Source of the DNA: Clostridium_I sp963725425
GTDB taxonomy: Bacteria > Bacillota > Clostridia > Clostridiales > Clostridiaceae
Direction of reading: 5' to 3'
Assembly (NCBI GenBank): GCA_963725425.1
Contig: CAVRYJ010000031.1
Coordinates: 496,001 to 560,000 of the forward strand
DNA: 64,000 bases
The translations under genes and the position numbers were made by a program. How positions within the stretch are numbered: position 1 is the stretch's first letter; each line of letters starts with the position of its first letter. The notes under the pieces are model-generated. The model did no database searches, had not been told where the DNA came from, and saw only the letters and a program-made list of their open reading frames with translations. Positions 35,356 through 44,090 of this stretch are shown here, piece by piece.

Positions 35356-36630
35356 TTGAAGCGTAAAATTATTTCTATAATCTTAACTCTAGCAATATCC
35401 TTATCAATAACTTCAAATGTGTTTGCTACTGAAATAAGTTCAGCACCAAACATCACTGCTAAGGCAGCTGTGGCAATAGATGCTAGTACTGGTGAGATAA
35501 TATATTCAAAAAACCTTGACGGTAAAGAGTATCCTGCCAGTACCACAAAACTTTTAACAGCTTTAATACTTACTGAATCAAAAAAGCCAAGTGATATACT
35601 TACATATACTGCCAGTGCTAAGGCTCAACCTTCTGCATCTTTAAACGTTGATAAAAAAGCAATAAAAGTTGGTGAAAAAATCACTGCTCAGAGTGCTTTG
35701 AATGGAATGCTTATTTATTCGGCAAATGATATTGCCTACATGATTGCAGACAATATTATAGGAAAAACTAATGATAACATAAGCGAAACAAACACTGATT
35801 TTTCTTCACTAATGAATAAAAAAGTTGCTAAACTTGGTCTTAAAAACACACATTTTGTAACTCCAAATGGTCTACACGATCCAAACCACTACTCAACCGC
35901 ATATGATATGAGTATAATAGGTAAAAATGCCTTTGAAAATAAAAACATTCTTTATGCCTTAGAGCAAAAAAATTATGTATTCCAAACAGAAGATGGACTT
36001 AAAATTCCTATTATAAGTACCAATAAACTTATTTTAAATAAACTTCCACTCTATGATAGCACCTGTATTGCTGGAAAGACCGGATACACAAGTGAAGCCG
36101 GGCGATGTTTAATCGCCATTTTTAACAGAAATGGTAGAAAAATTATTGGTGTTGTTATGAATTCGAAGATTGAACCATCAGACACCCTAGCCTTTAAGGA
36201 CATGGAAGCTTTAATAAATTACAGTTATTCTATAAAAGATACAAAACTTTATTCTGCTAATAATACGCTTAGTACTAAAAGCCTTAGCTATAAACCCTTG
36301 AGATTTTTCGGACCTACCAAGACCATAGAAATTCCACTTAAGGTAAGTAAAAATGTTGAATACTATAAAAATGATGTTAATGATAAAGAAAAAACTACAT
36401 CTACTACCCTAACCACAACAAATCCATGGAAAATAAAATCAAATACTTCCATTGGTACACTTACGTTGAAAGAAAGAGGTGTAACTAAAAAATATAACCT
36501 GTATACAACTTTTTCTTCTAGTGATTTGATAAAACAAAATATACTTACCTATGTGGGAACTGTTGCTATAGTACTTGTAATTCTTATAATATGCCTAAGA
36601 ATTAGAAAGATAAGAAAAATAAGAGGGTAA
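35356..36630 (+). CDS. D-alanyl-D-alanine carboxypeptidase (penicillin-binding, S11)
   Basis: The TTG at 35356 lies 6 bases after GGAGAG, whereas the ATG at 35350 abuts that site, so I prefer the TTG; the ATG adds two residues. The signal peptide KIISIILTLAISLSITSNVF ends near residue 24. S11 motifs are PASTTKLLTALI (nucleophile Ser, SxxK), YSANDIAYM (SxN) and AGKTGYTSEAG (KTG). The product removes the terminal D-Ala of peptidoglycan stems. A C-terminal domain precedes a late membrane helix (NILTYVGTVAIVLVILIICL). It is related to the DacA/DacF group; which one cannot be settled. Confidence 0.92.
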   Translation: MKRKIISIILTLAISLSITSNVFATEISSAPNITAKAAVAIDASTGEIIYSKNLDGKEYPASTTKLLTALILTESKKPSDILTYTASAKAQPSASLNVDKKAIKVGEKITAQSALNGMLIYSANDIAYMIADNIIGKTNDNISETNTDFSSLMNKKVAKLGLKNTHFVTPNGLHDPNHYSTAYDMSIIGKNAFENKNILYALEQKNYVFQTEDGLKIPIISTNKLILNKLPLYDSTCIAGKTGYTSEAGRCLIAIFNRNGRKIIGVVMNSKIEPSDTLAFKDMEALINYSYSIKDTKLYSANNTLSTKSLSYKPLRFFGPTKTIEIPLKVSKNVEYYKNDVNDKEKTTSTTLTTTNPWKIKSNTSIGTLTLKERGVTKKYNLYTTFSSSDLIKQNILTYVGTVAIVLVILIICLRIRKIRKIRG

Positions 36631-36643
36631 CAAACTTAGTAAA

Positions 36644-36692
36644 GTTAAGAGTTAAGAGTTAATGAAGATTTTTCTGCTAGCGCAGAAAAGTC
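36644..36692. repeat. Heptamer-armed repeat, half copy E
   Basis: GTTAAGA heptamers are followed by GAAGATTTTTCTGCTAGCGC-AGAAAA, the right half of the family in inverse orientation. It lies between the carboxypeptidase gene and its terminator; the opposite heptamer arm is absent. Confidence 0.7.
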
Positions 36693-36697
36693 AATTA

Positions 36698-36741
36698 AAT
36701 CAAGGAGTTAGATTTGTTGACGCAAATCTAACTCCTTGATT
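36698..36741 (+). terminator. Strong terminator between convergent carboxypeptidase and CPBP genes
   Basis: AATCAAGGAGTTAGATTTG and CAAATCTAACTCCTTGATT form a perfect 19-bp stem with loop TTGACG, followed by TTTTT. It contains an AAGGAG in the stem, which is not a start site. Confidence 0.88.
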
Positions 36742-36837
36742 TTTTCCATATTAAAATCGAACCAACTTATTAACATTTTTTTCATATTTACCAAAGTTAT
36801 GCACAAATATATAACCAGTATCAATTATTCAATCCTT

Positions 36838-37647
36838 TTAACTTTTAATTTGCATCTTGTCCTTTGAGAAGGTTGAGGCGGTAGAACGATTAAAATAAAA
36901 CATGGATAAGCAAAAGATCACAACCCCCAATACAATATACACAGGTGAAAATTTAGCAGTATAATATATTAGTATTGGGAAAATAAAGGTACCACATACA
37001 TTAAAGGTTATATGTGCAATTATGGAACCTAAAATAGTCATAGTCCTAACACATGCATATCCTAAAATCAGTCCTAATATAGCAGTATAAATGCCCTGAA
37101 ACATATTCATATGATAGACTCCAAAAGTAACTGCTTGAATAATAACCGCTGGAACCGCCCTTAAATTTTCTCTTATTTCACTTAGTATTATCCCTCGAAA
37201 CAGTATTTCTTCAAAAATTGGTGCTAAAATAAGTACTGCTATTATACCTAAAACTGAAGTCATTGTTCCACTTATACTGTTCTGTGTCTGATTATAAGAT
37301 GGAAAATACTTTAGAACATAACCAGATATGGCTGACAGAGCCAAGCTGTAGCCTGCCGTAATAGCGATTATGAGAAATACATTTTTTGTTTTTATTTTGT
37401 TGAATTTACACATTTCAAAGATATTCTTTTCCCTTGCCTTTATAATTAAAACATATAGTAAAAATGATATGATCATTGCAGGAATTAATATTGTAGCAGT
37501 ATTTTCATTTAAAAATTTAGTTAAATTAGAACCTGTAATGCCTTTAAAAGCAGCCTGAAGACTTACAATAATAACATCTACAATTTGAAATACATAGTAT
37601 ATAAGCAAGTATAATAGTATAAAGGCTGTTGCTTTAACATGTTTCAT
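36838..37647 (-). CDS. CPBP-family intramembrane glutamic endopeptidase
   Basis: The 269-residue membrane protein has about seven or eight helices. The CPBP (Abi) motifs are present: EEILFRGIILSEIRE near residues 145-159, and the later His motifs FGVYHMNMFQG and IIAHITFNVCG. Members cleave CAAX-like or signal-peptide substrates within the membrane and include bacteriocin self-immunity proteins. Its ATG overlaps the stop of the YhaN-like gene (ATGA), so it is the last gene of that operon. Why a protease is coupled to a nuclease complex is unclear. Confidence 0.88.
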   Translation of the reverse strand: MKHVKATAFILLYLLIYYVFQIVDVIIVSLQAAFKGITGSNLTKFLNENTATILIPAMIISFLLYVLIIKAREKNIFEMCKFNKIKTKNVFLIIAITAGYSLALSAISGYVLKYFPSYNQTQNSISGTMTSVLGIIAVLILAPIFEEILFRGIILSEIRENLRAVPAVIIQAVTFGVYHMNMFQGIYTAILGLILGYACVRTMTILGSIIAHITFNVCGTFIFPILIYYTAKFSPVYIVLGVVIFCLSMFYFNRSTASTFSKDKMQIKS

Positions 37648-40451
37648 ATAATCCCACCTTTTAAATAATCTACAAGCCCCTCTCCACTGATAGAAGAGAA
37701 CTTTCCTTCAGCAACTTTAAAATGCTGTGCATTTTTATTTATTTTATTTATTGCCGATGCAACCTCAGCGTGACAAGTAAGAAAAAATATTTGATTAGTT
37801 TTAGAAAGTTCACTAAATAACTTAATTGAATTATTTAAATGTTTAGCATCAAAATTCACCAGTGAATCGTCAATTATTACAGGTAATTTTGATTTAATTT
37901 CCCCAATTCTGCTAAGTCTTACAGACAAAAACAATTGTTCTTTTGTTCCCCGGCTTAAGTCCCTCATGCTTTCATTTAGCACCCCGTTTTTATCTAATGT
38001 TTTAAAATCTGCTCTTGTAAGATTATCTACTGGGAACACTTCCGAAAACTCTCCATCTGTTATATCGCTTAATATTTTGCCCGTTCCCTTTAAAATTGTA
38101 TTTTTAGCACCTTGAATAAAATCATTTTGAAGTAATTGAAGTATAAATGCCGCAACGTTATTAACAGCATACTCCTCTGCTACCTTTTTAAGCCGTACTC
38201 TTCCATTTTCAATTTTATTATGGGCTAAGGTTATATCCTCGCTACTATACAATCTATTTACTTCATCCTTCAAACTTGTCCTCTCGTCCTTTAAACCACT
38301 TAATGTATTTGTTTCAGCTTCATATTTTAATCTAAGTTCACTGGCATTTCTTTTTATATCCTTCATATCAATATAAGTATTTACAATTATTTCAAATCTG
38401 CCGAACAATTCTACAGTATGGTCATCTTTAGTTAATATCTTTTTTACTCTATCTATTTGTAGTGAGTGAATCAACTGATTTTTTGAATTATTGTACTTAT
38501 TTTTAATTGTTCCATATTCATTAAATATTTTACACTTCTCAATATTTTTATTGAGATTTAATAAAATATCCACATTATCTTCCAATTTAAGAGTTTCTCT
38601 AATTTTTTCTTCTAGTAAGTCTTTTGCTATAATTACAGCACTAAGTTTTTCATATGCACTAAATAGCGTACTTAACTTACTTATATTTTCAAATAGGTCC
38701 CCGCTATTTTCTATAAGATTTCTTCTTACCTTTAATTCATCTATAACTAAAAAAACATTAAATTTAATAAGTAGATCTAATAATTTCCCTAGTTCCAATT
38801 TGATATCTTTTTCCAGTGTGCACATATTATCTAAATCATATTTTAAATGCATAACCTTCTTCTTTATATCTCTAACTAAAGTGAAATAAATTTTAATACT
38901 TGATGTAGGCACTTCCTTTTTTAGTTGGAGTAAATCCTTATACTTCAAAACACTCTCTTCTAAATTATCTTTCTTGTCCAATAAATGTGATAGCTCTTTT
39001 TTTCTCTTTGACATGTCCAAGTTTATAGCCTTAGCACTTGTATTCTGTGAACTATTCTCCCTAGTTTTTCTTGAAAAAATAATATTAAGTGATGTGATTA
39101 CTATACCTGCTATACTTATTAACACTCCAAAAATCTTATTAAAATTATACACAACAAACCCTATAATTAAAAATATACACACAAAAATAATATTTTTTAT
39201 AAACATATTTTTCTCATTGGATATCCAACTAACTTTTAATTCTAGAAGTTTTTCTTGAAATTGTTTTATGCTACAATTGATTTCCTCTATCTTAGTCTCC
39301 ATAAGCTTTAATTCATCAATGTTTTCACTTAATTGAATAAAAGATATTTCTTCTGTATTTATATCCAATATCTTAGTGAAGTCATCCTTCCATTCCTCAT
39401 TTATATCTGTAGCATCAACTACTATTTCATGCTTTGCAGCCCTACATTCTTCAAGCATAATTCTGTAGTTCTCCATCTTCTGCCTAATTCCTGAAATCAT
39501 AAGTTCCCGGTCTGCAATTTCCTTTCCATATTGCTTAAAGCATTCTAATATATAATGAGAAATCCCATTGTTCTTTGAAAAGCCTAACTTAGCCTCCTGG
39601 TATTCATCTAATACTAATAAGTATTCATCCCTTAACCCAGAGCAAATATCCAAGGATAAATTTTTAGCATCAATATCTTCATATATCCCCTTGCTGACCT
39701 TATTATTAAGTAATAGCTTAAGTCCATCAATTTCTTTATACAAGTCATAATTCACCATTAAAATTTCAGTAATAAATATACTATCCTCTATAGCCTTTAT
39801 TTTAACTTCCAATTCATGTATGTTGTTTTCAAGAAAACTAATCCTGTTTATATCACTATTATACTTTTCAACCTGAGTTAGAACCTTATCTTTTAAATTT
39901 AGTCCCTGAGATATTTCATTATAACTATCTTTGAATAATTTTGTTCTAGGATTTCCATTTTTCCCACCTATTTTTTCTGCTAGTCCTTTAAAATCAGAAA
40001 TCATTCTTGGCACAGAAATAACATCCTTTAATCCTGCTCCTAAAAGTACTGACTGCAATTTTTCATCCTCTTTGCCAATATAGTTAAGTTCATCCAAAGA
40101 TATTGTGAATATTTGTTTATAAGTAAATAAATCTACATCATTATATACATTCTCTATACTGTCTATACCTAAAGGCTTGAAAATATGTGGTTTTGAATAT
40201 CCATTTACCCTAGCTATAAATTCCTTATTGCTATCATCTAGGAATTTTCCTTCTACCTCATATTCAATTCTAGCTGGAGGAATATCCATAGATTTTGAAA
40301 ATCCATAAGGAAAATATCTTAAGATGTCTAATAATGTTGATTTACCAGCTCTATTATTTCCTCCAATAACTACAATTTCCGAGGAAATATCTTCTAGGCT
40401 TACGTTATTAAAAATTCCAAAATCCTTAATGTACAAGCTTTTGATGTGCAT
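37644..40451 (-). CDS. YhaN-like (SbcC/Rad50-type) AAA ATPase
   Basis: The 935-residue SMC-like ATPase has Walker A GGNNRAGKSTLLDILRYFPY near residues 31-50 and ABC-type Walker B in KLPVIIDDSLVNFD near 860-873, preceded by the signature region SRGTKEQLFLSVRLS. Between lie long coiled coils. About the middle (residues 410-455) are two adjacent hydrophobic helices (NIIFVCIFLIIGFVVY, GVLISIAGIVITSLNIIF), as in B. subtilis YhaN, so the coil tip may sit in the membrane. With the YhaO-like nuclease it forms a Mre11-Rad50-type DNA repair machine. It abuts the nuclease gene with no gap. Confidence 0.88.
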   Translation of the reverse strand: MHIKSLYIKDFGIFNNVSLEDISSEIVVIGGNNRAGKSTLLDILRYFPYGFSKSMDIPPARIEYEVEGKFLDDSNKEFIARVNGYSKPHIFKPLGIDSIENVYNDVDLFTYKQIFTISLDELNYIGKEDEKLQSVLLGAGLKDVISVPRMISDFKGLAEKIGGKNGNPRTKLFKDSYNEISQGLNLKDKVLTQVEKYNSDINRISFLENNIHELEVKIKAIEDSIFITEILMVNYDLYKEIDGLKLLLNNKVSKGIYEDIDAKNLSLDICSGLRDEYLLVLDEYQEAKLGFSKNNGISHYILECFKQYGKEIADRELMISGIRQKMENYRIMLEECRAAKHEIVVDATDINEEWKDDFTKILDINTEEISFIQLSENIDELKLMETKIEEINCSIKQFQEKLLELKVSWISNEKNMFIKNIIFVCIFLIIGFVVYNFNKIFGVLISIAGIVITSLNIIFSRKTRENSSQNTSAKAINLDMSKRKKELSHLLDKKDNLEESVLKYKDLLQLKKEVPTSSIKIYFTLVRDIKKKVMHLKYDLDNMCTLEKDIKLELGKLLDLLIKFNVFLVIDELKVRRNLIENSGDLFENISKLSTLFSAYEKLSAVIIAKDLLEEKIRETLKLEDNVDILLNLNKNIEKCKIFNEYGTIKNKYNNSKNQLIHSLQIDRVKKILTKDDHTVELFGRFEIIVNTYIDMKDIKRNASELRLKYEAETNTLSGLKDERTSLKDEVNRLYSSEDITLAHNKIENGRVRLKKVAEEYAVNNVAAFILQLLQNDFIQGAKNTILKGTGKILSDITDGEFSEVFPVDNLTRADFKTLDKNGVLNESMRDLSRGTKEQLFLSVRLSRIGEIKSKLPVIIDDSLVNFDAKHLNNSIKLFSELSKTNQIFFLTCHAEVASAINKINKNAQHFKVAEGKFSSISGEGLVDYLKGGII

Positions 40452-41801
40452 CTATCTGTTCTCCTTTATAAACTTCATTAAAATAAGTTCCTTTGCCTCA
40501 TTTAATATTTTATCAAAGGTATCCTTGTCTAGTTGAACCTTTAAGTTGTTTAGGTTTTCCCTATCATAATTTTCTTCCCATACTTGTCCAAAGCTTTCAA
40601 TGAGTAAGCCTTTAAGTTCACCTTCATCACTTACTCGCTGACACAGTTCATATAGTTTTTTTATAGTCCCATTATTCTCTAAAAATTCGCAATAATCTGT
40701 TAATGGATTTTCAATTCTCACATCTATGGAATCTGAATAAACAAAGACATCATCTTGCATAAATTCTGAATTTAATTCGTCGCATATTATCTCAGTTATA
40801 TCATCTGAACTTTCCGCAAAAATATTCTTAAGTTTTCCTCTTCCAGTTATAATCCATCGAATGGCATACCCTTTTATTATTTCTGATAAGTCTTCTTTAT
40901 TTTTAAATTCTTTAGGAATTTTGGGAGATGCTTCTTTTAAACTCTTTGCTCGATTTGAGATTAACTCTATGAGTTCTGTTAGATTTTCAGGTGTTTTATG
41001 CTCATTATCATTTATATTAATTTCAATTTTATCCCATATAACTGATGAAGTTGGTAAGAAGTTCAGTTCCACTTTTCTATTTTCATCTACTTTTACAAAA
41101 GTACATCCACCAATTCCTATTTCCCCGGTATCTCTGCCCTGTGGTATTCCAGAAAATACAACAGTAGGCTTTCCTTCATTAAGCACAGAACATTTATGTA
41201 TATGCCCTAATGCCCAATAGTTAATATTATCATTGGACTTTAAATTTGCTAATGTGCATGGAACATAGTTTAAACTATTTCCATTTAGCTCAGTATGTAA
41301 CATTCCTATATTAAAAGCGCCATCCTGAGGTGGATTATATGAACTATACATCTTCCTACTATCCCATTTTCCCCTATAAGATTGGCCACATATTCTTGCT
41401 ATTATATTTGAATCTTCATCTAAAATATCAAACTGACTTAATTTTTCACTTTTGCAAAGGAATACATTTGCAGGCATTTTGAATAATTCTCTCCTGATTA
41501 TAAAAGCATCATGATTACCACCAATTATAAAAACCTTTATATTCTTTTGGAGTAATCTTTCACATTGATGAAAGAAAAAATTATTCGCCTTTATGGATAT
41601 TGCATCTTTATCGTATAAATCCCCACTTATCAATAAAAAATTCACACTATAAAAAATGGCATAATCAATTATTTTCTGGAATGCACTATAAACCGCATCT
41701 TTAAATATATCATTTTCTTTAAATATATCTTCATTGCCAGTATTTAACATGCTTCCTAAATGAATATCTGCTGTATGTATAAATTTTATTGGTAAACCCA
41801 A
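40452..41801 (-). CDS. YhaO-like (SbcD/Mre11-type) metallophosphoesterase
   Basis: The TTG at 41801 lies 8 bases after AGAGGTGG; the GTGs nearer overlap that site. The 449-residue product has calcineurin-like phosphoesterase motifs FIHTADIHLGSML, LLISGDLYDKDAI, FIIGGNHDAF and YWALGHIHKCSV, which hold the two-metal nuclease centre, then a C-terminal capping region. It is the nuclease partner of the YhaN-like ATPase encoded directly downstream. The DUF488 gene ends 14 bases upstream. Confidence 0.9.
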   Translation of the reverse strand: MGLPIKFIHTADIHLGSMLNTGNEDIFKENDIFKDAVYSAFQKIIDYAIFYSVNFLLISGDLYDKDAISIKANNFFFHQCERLLQKNIKVFIIGGNHDAFIIRRELFKMPANVFLCKSEKLSQFDILDEDSNIIARICGQSYRGKWDSRKMYSSYNPPQDGAFNIGMLHTELNGNSLNYVPCTLANLKSNDNINYWALGHIHKCSVLNEGKPTVVFSGIPQGRDTGEIGIGGCTFVKVDENRKVELNFLPTSSVIWDKIEININDNEHKTPENLTELIELISNRAKSLKEASPKIPKEFKNKEDLSEIIKGYAIRWIITGRGKLKNIFAESSDDITEIICDELNSEFMQDDVFVYSDSIDVRIENPLTDYCEFLENNGTIKKLYELCQRVSDEGELKGLLIESFGQVWEENYDRENLNNLKVQLDKDTFDKILNEAKELILMKFIKENR

Positions 41802-41815
41802 ATGGATCACCACCT

Positions 41816-42430
41816 CTACGTTTTAATCTCACTATATTTCATTTTATAAGCCTCTTCAATCATTTCCATTTTGAAATCTGCTTCACTCATGTCTAAATCT
41901 ACATTTTTCATTATGTTGCTAATTGACAATTCTGCTACCTTTTTAATAAGTTTAATCTTATACGTTTCTAATAAAGTTTCCTCTATATCTTCTTGTGATT
42001 TACAATTTTCTATATCCACAATATGTTCCATATATATATGCTTTTTTTTAAGTCCATATCCCAAAATAATTGGAACCCAAGAATTTTCCGGAATATTTTC
42101 ACTATATATCAGAGCTATTTTAAAGCCTTTATCTATACCTGCTATAACTCTTTGGATTCCTGATTTATAATTACTACTATCTATGAAATCTTCAAAATTT
42201 ATTTCTTTTTGTTTTAGATTAAACTCATTTTCCATATTTATATAGTAAATGTGAAGTTTATTGAGATTTTTCTTAATACTTTCCGGATTAAATTCCACAT
42301 TAGCTTTATCTTGATCATCAGTGCCTTCCCTAACATCAATAATACAATTGATGCCATATTGGTTCAATGAATCAATAAATTCACTAAACTTTTTATTTAA
42401 ATAACTGATACTATAACATAATTTCCTCAT
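41816..42430 (-). CDS. DUF488-related protein
   Basis: The 204-residue protein starts CYSISYLNKKFSEFIDSLNQ, then INCIIDVREGTDDQ, matching the DUF488 pattern (TIGHS..., VDVR), with the Ser/His of the first motif changed to Ser-Tyr. Later IALIYSENIPENSWVPIILG resembles the Cys-containing motif of the family without its Cys. Members often sit in DNA-repair or defence contexts; the function is not known. It is the first gene of the operon with YhaO, YhaN and CPBP genes, 15 bases or less between each. Confidence 0.7.
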   Translation of the reverse strand: MRKLCYSISYLNKKFSEFIDSLNQYGINCIIDVREGTDDQDKANVEFNPESIKKNLNKLHIYYINMENEFNLKQKEINFEDFIDSSNYKSGIQRVIAGIDKGFKIALIYSENIPENSWVPIILGYGLKKKHIYMEHIVDIENCKSQEDIEETLLETYKIKLIKKVAELSISNIMKNVDLDMSEADFKMEMIEEAYKMKYSEIKT

Positions 42431-42471
42431 AAATTTAAAAACTCTTCTTTCACTAATTTTTTTAAAGTTAC

Positions 42472-42494
42472 TTTGTTATTTCTTTGATGATTCC
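42472..42494. repeat. GGCATC repeat half-element inside DJ-1 gene 3' end
   Basis: On the minus strand GGAATCATCAAAGAAATAAC matches the 13576 end of the family (GGCATCATCAAAGAAATAAC) with one change. It gives the last codons and stop of the gene at 42476. No opposite arm is seen. Confidence 0.7.
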
Positions 42495-43024
42495 TTATTA
42501 TGATCACTTCTTAACAATTCAAATACATTTATCATAAACTGTGGAAGGTTTCCTGGTATTTTTGCACTAACTAAATTTCTGTCTATGCAGTTTCCAGTAT
42601 TTGTATAATCTCCACCTGCATTTATTATATCATCAATTATTTCCTCTGGACAAGTTATTTGATACCCATCTATTGCCATTGAAGATATTAAAATTACTGC
42701 TCCAAGTCCTGCGCATCCAATAAGTTTACTTTTGGCACTAATTTTAGATACAATATCTTTTATATATATATTATTTCTAAGTTTGTATGCTGAAAGCCCC
42801 CCTGAAATGATAATTCCATCATATTCATCTGGATTAATAGAACTAGGATACTCATCTACATCTAAAGTGTATCCGTGTAGTCCAATATAACTATCTTTAT
42901 TCCCCGTTCCAATTACAGTTACTCTAACACCTTCTTCTCTCAGCCTAAAAATAGGATAAAGCGCCTCCATATCTTCGAAACCATCTTCTGCAAGCACTAT
43001 AATATTCTTTTCACTTAACTCCAT
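42476..43024 (-). CDS. DJ-1/PfpI-family protein
   Basis: The ATG at 43024 follows GAGGAG. The 182-residue product has the class I glutamine amidotransferase-like fold: IIVLAEDGFEDMEALYPIF at the N-terminus, DEYDGIIISGGLSAYKLRN in the middle and the nucleophile elbow LIGCAGLGAVIL, where Cys replaces the usual AICHG context. Relatives are deglycases, proteases or chaperones. The last residues KESSKK and stop come from a GGCATC repeat arm. It lies 45 bases upstream of the DUF488 gene and may lead that operon. Confidence 0.85.
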   Translation of the reverse strand: MELSEKNIIVLAEDGFEDMEALYPIFRLREEGVRVTVIGTGNKDSYIGLHGYTLDVDEYPSSINPDEYDGIIISGGLSAYKLRNNIYIKDIVSKISAKSKLIGCAGLGAVILISSMAIDGYQITCPEEIIDDIINAGGDYTNTGNCIDRNLVSAKIPGNLPQFMINVFELLRSDHNKESSKK

Positions 43025-43259
43025 TTTAACTCTCCTCATCATAATAGATTATTGACCACCATGCTAGATATTAACAAAATATTTCATACTCTATATTCTA
43101 TCCGTAATATACGCTATATATCAACATATTTTTTACACTATATACATTATAAAATACTTTTTCAATTTAGAGAATAATATTTATATATTATTTTATTATC
43201 ACATAAACAAAACAATCATATAATACTAAAGAATAGAATGTTTGAAAGGTGAATTATAT

Positions 43260-43904
43260 ATGTTTTTTGATCCATACAGTACTTATTCTAGAGTAGCTGT
43301 GCCTATTTCCTATGCCAGAATATTTCATGCTGTGCCAAAAGCTCCTGCTGTTGATGTTTATTTAAACAACAAAATAATTGCTAAAAACCTTCGTTTTGGT
43401 GATTTTACAGAATATACATCACTGCAGCCAGGTCATTATGAAGTTCAAATATTTAAGGCAGGAAGTCGCACAGATTTATTGCTCAGGGAAAATCTATACG
43501 TAAATCCTTCTTCAATTTATACTATTGCTGCTATTGGGTATGTATCAAGTATTAGTCTACTGCCAATACTCGAACCTAAGGGACCTTTAATACCAGGAAA
43601 GCTTTTTATAAGATTTGGTCATCTTTCTCCAAATTCCCCCAATGTGGACCTAACTCTTTATGATGGAAAAAAACTTTTTACCAATGTACCCTATAAGAAA
43701 GTCACAGGGTATATACCTTTAAGCCCAGGTACCTATAATTTTAAACTTATTGCATCTGACACCGGTAATTTAGTTTTAAACATACCTAATATAAATTTAA
43801 GAGACCACAGATTTTACAGTATATATGCAATTGGTCTTCTAGGTGATAAACCACCTCTTCAGGTTGTTATTCCTTTAGACGGTAACTCATATATTAATTT
43901 ATAG
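43260..43904 (+). CDS. DUF4397-domain protein
   Basis: The ATG at 43260 follows AAAGGTGA by 7 bases; the frame also opens at a TTG within that site. The 214-residue protein has two DUF4397 units: YARIFHAVPKAPAVDVYLNN then LFIRFGHLSPNSPNVDLTLY, each followed by a short beta region ending in a YxxLxPGxY-like element (YTSLQPGHYEVQIF, YIPLSPGTYNFKLI). These beta domains are common in surface or spore proteins. There is no signal peptide or anchor, so it is probably a spore-coat or cytoplasmic protein. The function is unknown. Confidence 0.85.
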   Translation: MFFDPYSTYSRVAVPISYARIFHAVPKAPAVDVYLNNKIIAKNLRFGDFTEYTSLQPGHYEVQIFKAGSRTDLLLRENLYVNPSSIYTIAAIGYVSSISLLPILEPKGPLIPGKLFIRFGHLSPNSPNVDLTLYDGKKLFTNVPYKKVTGYIPLSPGTYNFKLIASDTGNLVLNIPNINLRDHRFYSIYAIGLLGDKPPLQVVIPLDGNSYINL

Positions 43905-43937
43905 GTTTTAAATTTATACAATCCGTTATATTATGCC

Positions 43938-43966
43938 TTGACACTATTTTTCTGTTATATTATTAT
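43938..43966 (+). promoter_or_regulatory. Sigma-A promoter for gltX
   Basis: TTGACA (43938-43943), a 17-base spacer and TATTAT (43961-43966) match the housekeeping consensus closely. They leave a leader of about 115 bases in which no T-box specifier or antiterminator motif is seen. Confidence 0.75.
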
Positions 43967-44090
43967 GTAATAGTATGATATTGCATATTAGTGTATTTAC
44001 GTTGTAGTATTGTTTATCAGTATTCGTATAATTGCCTTTCATCTTAAAGTGGTGGGAGGCTTTAATTTTATTTTTATAGGAGTGAGTTAA

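Noticed and set aside
43967..44090. A T-box riboswitch in the gltX leader
   Set aside because: The leader is short and AT-rich. I found no AGGGTGGNACCGCG-like T-box sequence and no terminator/antiterminator pair.
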